From the NCBI GenBank assembly GCA_002354205.1, contig DELD01000025.1, forward strand, positions 1 through 29,087: a DNA stretch of 29,087 bases, written 5' to 3'. A program made the position numbers and the translations under genes. The notes under the pieces are model-generated. The model saw nothing but the letters and a program-made list of their open reading frames with translations. It did not search any database and had not been told where the DNA came from. The DNA is from Micavibrio sp. UBA2705. GTDB taxonomy: Bacteria > Pseudomonadota > Alphaproteobacteria > Micavibrionales > Micavibrionaceae. Below are positions 24,301 to 29,087 of the stretch, piece by piece; position 1 is the first letter of the stretch, and each line of letters begins with the position of its first letter.

Positions 24301-25065
24301 ATATGGTTCGATGCAAGCCTACAAGAAGGTATTCAGGTGCAGCTGCAGCAAAATCCGGCTAATTTTTGGGCATTGCCCGCGTGCTTGCAAGAAGATAAAC
24401 CCTTCTTAGCGGATGCTTTAGCCAAGAATATTAAGATCTTTGGGCGTTTTGATGCACGGTTGCAACAAGATCCTGATGTGCTGCTGTCCTATTTTGATGT
24501 CCTCGGCGCAATGCCAGAGGCGCAAAGGCCGAACCGTCCTGTATTTGTGCCCAATGCATATCACCATGACAAGGATTTTATGAGCGACGTTTTCGCTCGC
24601 ATCGGCTTTGATAAAGCATATTTACCGTCCATTCTAGCCGATGATAAAGCGTTTTTTGACCAAGCTGTTTTGAAATCACCTAAATTATTGAACGATGATG
24701 CCTTTATGGCGCATTTTAACGCTGCACAATATAAGCGTAGCTTAGAGGATATGGCAGATCCTGAAAAATGGTTCAACAATCATTTGGTTGATGCGTTTAA
24801 TGCGGAGCTGCACAAGGCGTTAGAAGAGCGCGCACAACAATATGACCGCGTTGTAAAACGTGAAGATGGTCTGGCTTATGAATGGGTTGCCAATGTCTGC
24901 CCAAATAAAGTCGAAGAGCAAGATGGGCGCATATTGTATAATTATGCAGGGCAAGACAATGCTGCGCCGCTTGTTTATGAAGCGGCGATTATTGGCGATG
25001 CTGCCAATGTGAAAAGCGTTGCGGCAAAAGGGTGTATTGGCATTTATAAATTACTGCCTGAGTAA
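21340..25065 (+). CDS. Large DUF4116-like repeat protein, 1241 aa
   Basis: A soluble 1241 aa protein without signal peptide or membrane segments. The first ~330 residues are a separate region with VVVRIGPTN and LVHPAIIQPLGWIDD...ITVAIYPGVEL, faintly like a kinase-type N-lobe, but I see no catalytic lysine or HRD/DFG motifs. From about residue 440 to 1150 the protein is a chain of helix pairs with the recurring pattern LP..L..D..F(V/M)..VL....., e.g. DKDFVMHVLDYGAKNYFQLSK and DKSFVQTLVEKNSDVYKDLP, resembling DUF4116 repeats. The last ~50 residues form a distinct tail. Either ATG 21340 or ATG 21352 (MADDSTQ) could be the start; both have poor ribosome sites. It diverges from uvrA. Function unknown; a protein-binding scaffold is the simplest reading. 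Confidence 0.7.
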   Translation: MDYFMADDSTQSSANDKTTQWMKNPYDIQYGWCYTDHKDGHELRPKFRNVDYMQDKKYASSVAAMLKKMGLPQPDVSQIYRGTHHDLLFLDNHGVVVRIGPTNVNDLVHPAIIQPLGWIDDKENGITVAIYPGVELIKGTINKDYAKIKLNNVRTGLSRAGHGTIDVGMNNGGVSYVERDGVDVPVAILLDPDSYYNGAASTGEFGDALTRIRESVQRSGAGTNKSDVLGDAISSISELAQDMKGWETFFRTHQPLRTRFWLSQKGREDQDTPDPEYMKMFWDECRSLKQKPKNYIQHKYTSYVNENGITVNRYSSYEIKNASLVSPWTKKESDQKAQRLVPEHKQKMFAEIAVDAAAYEKQHAFYKDSTKFAMQALNINLDCYAHLSEAQQALPEINILRLNRAFFLGHDLGPLVAGLGEVSLQNDEVQRYIMDVFDNYQIELDDIPASLVDSPAFALKALPQYHYSFKQLIEGKPYAQQRDFVLDAVKIYPDAAENFIELFDDDPDLLWDCIRTNMKFDPMLKYSINARLDEIPDDLRTNVHFANRYIQCFNFDRHGYEVLEHVPPSIVKDKAFKGFILERLKNAPSDAEYLPDVLLDNQKFMLRALRAEPKVFFALKRDMQSNETLARAALYADYKRKAGVCHDVPPQIVDELYDGGDKKFKKYFFELCAVNDVVFSTLPAKYAEDKDFVMHVLDYGAKNYFQLSKVLRNDRDVAAKAILADLDDNGEHVTAYLPDALLHDSAFIMGVLAENEQSYICFPDFLLDNPQHIPDILREDVDALYALAKATYDGADILTRIFSLDEQVLDDGMKMELSRHLAYQHHWSRDFIPDHFLYDSDHVVELLHIDADIYHALPDDVQATPEVMEAALLNDESYGMDVMKKIPKEILGGLSVWENEDYLEGLTTAIARNAWGYELLPPAVQQDKSFVQTLVEKNSDVYKDLPYEMKAEESIIHAVLRSSQTNVIGVVSVITSALDDAAYNDLDIWFDASLQEGIQVQLQQNPANFWALPACLQEDKPFLADALAKNIKIFGRFDARLQQDPDVLLSYFDVLGAMPEAQRPNRPVFVPNAYHHDKDFMSDVFARIGFDKAYLPSILADDKAFFDQAVLKSPKLLNDDAFMAHFNAAQYKRSLEDMADPEKWFNNHLVDAFNAELHKALEERAQQYDRVVKREDGLAYEWVANVCPNKVEEQDGRILYNYAGQDNAAPLVYEAAIIGDAANVKSVAAKGCIGIYKLLPE

Positions 25066-25090
25066 ATATCCGTATAAAGCATGCGCGATA

Positions 25091-25118
25091 TTGATTTTAT
25101 GCTTTCTGACGTTATACT
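25091..25118 (+). promoter_or_regulatory. Promoter placing transcription start at the ATG of the 175 aa gene
   Basis: TTGATT (25091-25096), 16 bases, TATACT (25113-25118). The expected start point is near 25125 and the ATG is at 25127, so the mRNA would be leaderless; no ribosome site is seen. Confidence 0.5.
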
Positions 25119-25126
25119 CACTTCCC

Positions 25127-25654
25127 ATGAATGTAGATTTATTTTTCAGAAATGGCGGCGGGTTGTGCTTTTTATTTGATGAAGCGCCAATATCCCCTTT
25201 GCAGGCGTTGGTTTATGATGATCGCGCCTATCAGTTTTATTTGGAGTTTGGTCATGATGCTCCGAGTTTCTTGCTGAATATTCCTGTCCATAGCGATGTT
25301 GCGGAACATTTAACCGCATATGTCCGCGCCCATGTTGGTTTAATTGATGCTGGCGTGATAAAAGAAGCGCTCAATATGCCTGTGCTGCACATGGCTGCAC
25401 ATATGTCCGCGCAAAATGATAAAAGCACTGCAGGCGGACGCGATGTTACGGGACTGCATGACATATTGAATAATTGCCATTTTGCGCAGGCTGTTCATCG
25501 CGCAGATGTCGGCGATGAGGAACAGGCAAGCTCTATACTTGGTGAAGTGCAGCCTAACTTGGCAGCATTTTCACCGGCGATGCAGCAAGCGCTGCGCGCA
25601 GAGCGCAACAGCAGGCCGCAATTTGAACCATCCGCGCCGACAATGAATATATAA
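25127..25654 (+). CDS. Unknown 175 aa protein
   Basis: The frame is open from 25019, but that start would overlap the upstream gene by 47 bases. ATG 25127 (MNVDLFFRNGGGLCFLFDE) directly after a promoter is more likely. The product is soluble: a beta-like start, an FYLEFGHDAPSFLLNIPVHSDVAEHLTAYVRAHVGLID stretch that looks alpha/beta, a helical middle (IKEALNMPVLHMAAHMSAQ) and a Pro-rich, polar C-terminus. No family recognised. It lies between the large repeat protein and mscS. Confidence 0.65.
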   Translation: MNVDLFFRNGGGLCFLFDEAPISPLQALVYDDRAYQFYLEFGHDAPSFLLNIPVHSDVAEHLTAYVRAHVGLIDAGVIKEALNMPVLHMAAHMSAQNDKSTAGGRDVTGLHDILNNCHFAQAVHRADVGDEEQASSILGEVQPNLAAFSPAMQQALRAERNSRPQFEPSAPTMNI

Positions 25655-25676
25655 AGATAAAATCTTTGGGGGATTT

Positions 25677-27014
25677 ATGAATTTAGGCAAAATAGATGCA
25701 ACGTTTGAACGCTTTAACGATATCACATCGACAGTGTATGAAAGCCTGTTTGTGCCAGACACATGGATACAGGTTGCCATTGTTCTTTCGGCGCTGTTGG
25801 TTGGCTTTGTTGTTCGGCGCTGGGTACACCCTAAAATTATGCGCTCGTTAGACCATATTGATTGGCCGCAGCGCGTTGAAACGGCAATTGCCCGCGTAGC
25901 AGACTTAATTATGCAGGTTATTGCTGTGGTGATATTGGTGATGGTCTCCCAAGTGTCATTAATGGATCCACCGCCATTTAGTTCCTCTATTTTGCTTCTC
26001 GGCTCTAACTTGCTTGTCGCGTGGATTGTGATTAGCGCTTTGGTGCAGATTATCAATAACCCTGCTGCGCGGCGCACTGTGACTCTTGTCGGCTGGGCGA
26101 TTGCGGCATTAGCCATTATGGGCGTGCTGGATGAAACATCGGCGGCGCTTGATGATTTTGGTATCAATTTAGGTGATTTCCGAATGTCAGCTTTGACGCT
26201 GATTAAGGGCGTTCTATCGCTGTTTATCCTTGTTTATTTGGCGGCATTTATTGCTTCGGTGCTTGAACGTAAGGTACAAAAAGCGCGCTCTATTTCACCA
26301 TCATCCAAGGTGCTGATTGGCAAAGTGCTGCGCATTGTGCTTGTAACCTTTGCGATTTTGATTGGCATTACGACGGCGGGCGTTGATTTATCACTTCTTG
26401 CAGTATTGTCTGGTGCGATTGGTTTGGGTATTGGTTTTGGCTTACAAAAGGTCGTTTCTAACCTGTTCTCAGGTATGTTGCTGCTGATGGATCGATCAAT
26501 TAAACCGGGTGATATCATCGAAGTTGAAGGGACATTTGGCTGGGTTGATTATATGGGGGCGCGTTATACCTCTATCGTGACGCGTGATAATAAATCGTTC
26601 CTTATCCCGAACGAAGACTTCATCACACAAAAGGTCGTGAATTGGTCACATGGCAATACGCTTATTCGCGTTGAGGTGTGTTTTGGCGTAGATTACGCGC
26701 ATAATCCGCATGAAATAAAAGCCATGGCAGAGAAGGCGGCATCACTGCCAGAGCGTATCTGCAAAGACCCTGCGCCAGTATGTCACCTTGCTAATTTTGG
26801 TGATAGTTCAATGGATTTCAAATTGCGTTTTTGGATAAAAGATGCCGAAAAAGGTGTGACCAATATGCGTGGCGCAGTAATGCTCGCGCTGTGGGATGCG
26901 TTCCAAGAAAATGGTATTAACATTCCATTCCCAAGACGCGATGTGACGATTTTAGAAACGAAAGAAGCCGTAAAGCCTGCACCGAAGAAAAAGGCGCAGA
27001 CCGTCGAAGATTAA
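25677..27014 (+). CDS. MscS-family mechanosensitive channel
   Basis: MscS channels open under membrane tension and release solutes during osmotic downshift. The 445 aa protein is larger than E. coli MscS (286 aa) because of extra N-terminal membrane helices: I count about seven hydrophobic segments between residues 30 and 270. The pore helix and beta domain are clear: LLAVLSGAIGLGIGFGLQKVVSNLFSGMLLLMDRSIKPGDIIEVEG, then GWVDYMGARYTSIVTRDNKSFLIPNEDFI and WSHGN, and the C-terminal domain with FGVDYAHNP and GINIPFPRRDV. The last 20 residues are Lys/Pro-rich. GGGGGA lies close to the start. It converges with the gene at 27023. Confidence 0.93.
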   Translation: MNLGKIDATFERFNDITSTVYESLFVPDTWIQVAIVLSALLVGFVVRRWVHPKIMRSLDHIDWPQRVETAIARVADLIMQVIAVVILVMVSQVSLMDPPPFSSSILLLGSNLLVAWIVISALVQIINNPAARRTVTLVGWAIAALAIMGVLDETSAALDDFGINLGDFRMSALTLIKGVLSLFILVYLAAFIASVLERKVQKARSISPSSKVLIGKVLRIVLVTFAILIGITTAGVDLSLLAVLSGAIGLGIGFGLQKVVSNLFSGMLLLMDRSIKPGDIIEVEGTFGWVDYMGARYTSIVTRDNKSFLIPNEDFITQKVVNWSHGNTLIRVEVCFGVDYAHNPHEIKAMAEKAASLPERICKDPAPVCHLANFGDSSMDFKLRFWIKDAEKGVTNMRGAVMLALWDAFQENGINIPFPRRDVTILETKEAVKPAPKKKAQTVED

Positions 27015-27022
27015 GACCTATA

Positions 27023-27226
27023 TTACTTCACAGCCATGCGCATCTTGATGACATGTTCGTCAAGATGGATAAGGGCTTTCGCGGTTTCAGCGGCGCTTTG
27101 TCCATAATGCGCTCTCATATCTCCTGTATACCCATGTGATTGTCTGGCGTGTTCTTCAAATATAGCAGTGAGTTTTTGCTTTAGGTTTAGTGCTTCTTCA
27201 GCGCTCATCTTTAATTCGTCTGACAT
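27023..27226 (-). CDS. Small helical protein, one module (67 aa), last gene of the cluster
   Basis: A 67 aa protein made of a single two-helix module: EEALNLKQKLTAIFEEHAR, then ETAKALIHLDEHVIKMRMAVK. The C-terminal LDEHV.KMRMAVK is identical in pattern to the 77 aa protein at 27616, so these are paralogues. AAGGAC upstream supports the start at 27226. No named family. It ends the four-gene unit and faces mscS eight bases away. Confidence 0.75.
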   Translation of the reverse strand: MSDELKMSAEEALNLKQKLTAIFEEHARQSHGYTGDMRAHYGQSAAETAKALIHLDEHVIKMRMAVK

Positions 27227-27244
27227 GGTTTGCGTCCTTTTGTA

Positions 27245-27616
27245 TTATTGAATAGGGCCTGTGAGGCCTTTTTTTTGGGCGTATCTATCTAATGCAATGA
27301 TGGCATCGCAAAGATATGTTGATCCTTGCGCATAAAAAGCTTCACCTTCTGTGGAGCTAAGTTTATCGTTACAGGCTTCTACGTAGAAGTCCCAAGCTTT
27401 GGTTAATGTTTCGCTGATATGGATGATATCTTCTGCGGGCGCTTGGCCTAATGAGATTACGTTATCTGTCATGCTAGCAAGTGCCTTTGCCGCGGATAAG
27501 TCGCCTTCGTATGATTTTGTGTTTCCACCAATCGCTAGCGTGGCTTGGTAATTAAAAGCATCCATTATCTTTTGGTGCATTTGTTGTTTCGTTTTTTTGT
27601 CTAAACTCTTGATCAT
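27245..27616 (-). CDS. Small helical protein, two modules (123 aa)
   Basis: A 123 aa helical protein. Two module copies can be read: KQQMHQKIMDAFNYQATLA...AAKALASMTDNV and IHISETLTKAWDFYVEAC...DAIIALDRYAQKKG. The C-terminus parallels ALLALEEYAKQK of the 127 aa protein at 27866, its paralogue. The start overlaps the stop of the previous gene by one base (TAATG), so translation is coupled. The downstream gene begins 18 bp on. Confidence 0.75.
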   Translation of the reverse strand: MIKSLDKKTKQQMHQKIMDAFNYQATLAIGGNTKSYEGDLSAAKALASMTDNVISLGQAPAEDIIHISETLTKAWDFYVEACNDKLSSTEGEAFYAQGSTYLCDAIIALDRYAQKKGLTGPIQ

Positions 27617-27849
27617 TATTTCACTGCCATTCTCATTTTTGTGACATGTTCGTCTAAGGCGATGCGCGAATCCGCGATGCTCGCCATGGATTTTGCGAAT
27701 TCAGCCTGCGCCGCTTTCGCGGTGTCGTAAGACGTCATTCGTGTTTTAGCATGTTTGAATGCCTCCATAAGGTCTTGTTTCATCTCATATGCTTCTTCTA
27801 ACGACATTTTAACGTCAGATAGTGTTAATTCCTCATTTTTACTTGTCAT
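27616..27849 (-). CDS. Small helical protein, one module (77 aa)
   Basis: A 77 aa protein with one module: EEAYEMKQDLMEAFKHAKTRM, then FAKSMASIADSRIALDEHVTKMRMAVK. It is the closest relative of the 67 aa protein at 27023 and differs mainly by a 10-residue N-terminal addition. AAAGGA precedes ATG 27849. It sits 16 bp after the first gene and overlaps the next by one base. Confidence 0.75.
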   Translation of the reverse strand: MTSKNEELTLSDVKMSLEEAYEMKQDLMEAFKHAKTRMTSYDTAKAAQAEFAKSMASIADSRIALDEHVTKMRMAVK

Positions 27850-27865
27850 GATTTGATCCTTTGTC

Positions 27866-28249
27866 TTACGTAATTGGTTTAAACGTGCCGAAACGATTTT
27901 TTTGTTTTGCGTATTCTTCGAGGGCTAAGAGCGCATTTGCGATATCATGAGAAGCGCCTGCGCTGTGAATGCAATCATCATCATCTAACTTGCCCTCAGT
28001 TGCTCTGGCGGCGTGTAGTTTAAAAAGCTTTTTTAGCTTCTTTGTGATTTTCTGGTGGTCATCTGGGAGAAGTGCATCCATGCGGATAAGGGTGCTGACG
28101 ATTTTTGCGCTGTTGGTCGCAGCCCGTGCTTCTTCTGCATAATCATCCGCTTCATCATTGGCGATGCGCGCCATTTCAAAAAAGGCGCTTTTAAGCTTCT
28201 TGCTTATTTTTACGCGCTCGTCATCAATAAATGTGTCATCATATTTCAT
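27866..28249 (-). CDS. Small helical protein, two modules (127 aa), first gene of the cluster
   Basis: A 127 aa, highly charged helical protein with two module copies: VKISKKLKSAFFEMARIAND...AKIVSTLIRMDALL and QKITKKLKKLFKLHAARATEG...HDIANALLALEEYAKQK. Both match the modules of the other three proteins. No signal peptide, membrane segment or known domain. The start codon directly follows a hairpin and a T6 run (28250-28287), and a promoter TTGACA-17-TATGAC lies at 28314-28286. Confidence 0.72.
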   Translation of the reverse strand: MKYDDTFIDDERVKISKKLKSAFFEMARIANDEADDYAEEARAATNSAKIVSTLIRMDALLPDDHQKITKKLKKLFKLHAARATEGKLDDDDCIHSAGASHDIANALLALEEYAKQKNRFGTFKPIT

Positions 28250-28254
28250 AAAAA

Positions 28255-28287
28255 ACTATCCGCTACGGTAAATCTATAGTGGATAGT
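28255..28287 (-). promoter_or_regulatory. Inverted repeat with T-run directly before the first cluster gene
   Basis: Arms ACTATCCGCTA (28255-28265) and TAGTGGATAGT (28277-28287) pair over 11 bp with one G-T and an 11-base loop. On the minus strand the stem is followed by TTTTTT and at once by ATG 28249. It could be the terminator of the aminopeptidase gene, an operator (it touches the -10 at 28286), or a structure controlling the first gene. CTATAGATTTA inside it is shared with the element at 6472-6501. Confidence 0.6.
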
Positions 28288-28314
28288 CATAAAGAATATT
28301 TTTGATTATGTCAA
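28286..28314 (-). promoter_or_regulatory. Promoter of the helical-protein operon
   Basis: TTGACA (28314-28309), 17 bases, TATGAC (28291-28286) on the minus strand. The perfect -35 sits 6 bases after the aminopeptidase stop. The predicted transcript starts near 28279, inside the inverted repeat. Confidence 0.55.
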
Positions 28315-28319
28315 TTAAT

Positions 28320-29087
28320 TTATGGCTTCATATTGACGGCCTGTTTGGGCGCATGACCATTTTGTAGTGGGGCGCAAGCGCTGCCAAGCCATGTTTTATG
28401 ATCTGCGTCAAGCAGTGGGGCTAATGTATCATAAACTTTCTGATGATATGCGTTGAGCCAGTTTAGCTCATCAGTATCAAGCAAGCTTACATCAATCAAG
28501 GCTTTATCAATGGGCGCCATGGTGATGGTTTCAAATTCCAACTGACCATCTGGGCGGTCTTTGGTAATGATGAGGCTTTCAATGCGGATGCCATATTCGC
28601 CTTCTTCGTAATAACCAGGCTCGTTAGATAAAATCATACCGGCATGGATGGGGAGGGCGCTGCGCGGTGAAATACCTGCGCTGTCTTCATGGACGGATAG
28701 GTAACAGCCGACGCCGTGTCCTGTGCCGTGACCGAAGTTTTTTCCAATATCAATTAATGGCTGACGGGCGGGTACATCGACTTCTTTGCCTGTTGTGCCT
28801 TGTGGGAAGACGAATTTGGCAACGCCGATATGGCCTTTTAACACGCGGGTAAACATTTCGCGCTGGATTTCTGTCGGCTGACCAATTGCGATTGTGCGGG
28901 TGATGTCGGTTGTGCCGTCATTATATTGTGCGCCGCTATCGACCAATAAAATACCTGGTGGCTGAATGATTTTGTGCTGCTCTGGCGTTGCGCGGTAATG
29001 GACAATCGCGCCATTATCAGCCCAGCCTGCAATCGTATCAAAGCTTGTGTCTTGGAAGGTCTGGCTGAGGGAGCGGAACTCAATGAG
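28320..29087 (-). CDS. Aminopeptidase P family protein (M24B), C-terminal part
   Basis: Aminopeptidase P removes an N-terminal residue that precedes proline, using two metal ions. The frame is open to the window end, so only the last 255 residues are seen and the start is outside. The pita-bread catalytic domain is clear: TIAGWADNGAIVHYR, LLVDSGAQYNDGTTDITRT with two Asp ligands, HGTGHGVGCYLSVHE with the His ligand, NEPGYYEEGEYGIRIES with the two Glu ligands. The C-terminal tail contains a LNAYHQKVYDTLAPLL helix, as in long-form Xaa-Pro aminopeptidases. All visible metal ligands are intact. Confidence 0.92.
   Translation of the reverse strand, partial: LIEFRSLSQTFQDTSFDTIAGWADNGAIVHYRATPEQHKIIQPPGILLVDSGAQYNDGTTDITRTIAIGQPTEIQREMFTRVLKGHIGVAKFVFPQGTTGKEVDVPARQPLIDIGKNFGHGTGHGVGCYLSVHEDSAGISPRSALPIHAGMILSNEPGYYEEGEYGIRIESLIITKDRPDGQLEFETITMAPIDKALIDVSLLDTDELNWLNAYHQKVYDTLAPLLDADHKTWLGSACAPLQNGHAPKQAVNMKP

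Overview
The window looks like a stretch of chromosome from a moderately AT-rich alphaproteobacterium using the standard bacterial code. Three things point to this class: GTTC-N7-GTTC SOS boxes at recA and uvrA (the alphaproteobacterial LexA operator, not the E. coli type), a DUF1674/SDHAF4 gene, and a DUF2336 gene. I cannot fix the order or genus. Almost all reading frames are intact, and I see no insertion sequence, prophage, CRISPR array or rRNA.

Layout. 1-248: 5' part of a glycine-rich hydrophobic protein, minus strand. 249-1729: recA with SOS boxes and an intrinsic terminator. 1755-3660: SDHAF4-like gene (minus) divergent from a chorismate mutase gene that overlaps rsmB. 3691-4935: DUF2336. 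5286-6031: rpmI-rplT with a good promoter, without infC. 6056-9203: a minus-strand block of an unknown 136 aa protein, xanthine phosphoribosyltransferase, a histone-deacetylase-family hydrolase and a GNAT acetyltransferase. 9309-10710: divergent exported DUF4864 and DUF1223 proteins. 10788-12959: pheS (without pheT) divergent from mltG. 12979-14223: Lon-N-domain protein and a PrdX/YbaK tRNA editing protein. 14377-14890: two small unknown genes. 15035-15109: tRNA-Gly(GCC). 15300-17305: a BamE-like lipoprotein converging with a membrane-anchored protein with a substrate-binding-like domain. 17523-17966: a protein built from eleven 8-residue YTG(M/A)GGG(M/L) repeats. 18001-21223: a small membrane protein and SOS-controlled uvrA. 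21340-27014: a 1241 aa DUF4116-like repeat protein, a 175 aa unknown protein and an MscS-type channel. 27023-28249: four small helical proteins in one operon. 28320-29087: the C-terminal part of an M24B aminopeptidase P, cut by the window end.

How the genes work together. recA and uvrA are both predicted SOS genes. The GNAT and the deacetylase lie in line 51 bp apart and could form a reversible acetylation pair. The most novel material is: (i) the four-gene operon at 27023-28249, which seems to be built from one ~50-residue helical module in an alternating two-module/one-module order; (ii) a related regulatory element (ATT[G/C]TTTA followed by an inverted repeat just before the ATG) in front of three separate genes at 6466, 9203 and 28249, which suggests a small shared regulon; (iii) the large repeat protein with a possibly leaderless downstream gene; and (iv) the YTGxGGG repeat protein. 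All of these rest on reading by eye and need homology searches or RNA data to confirm.
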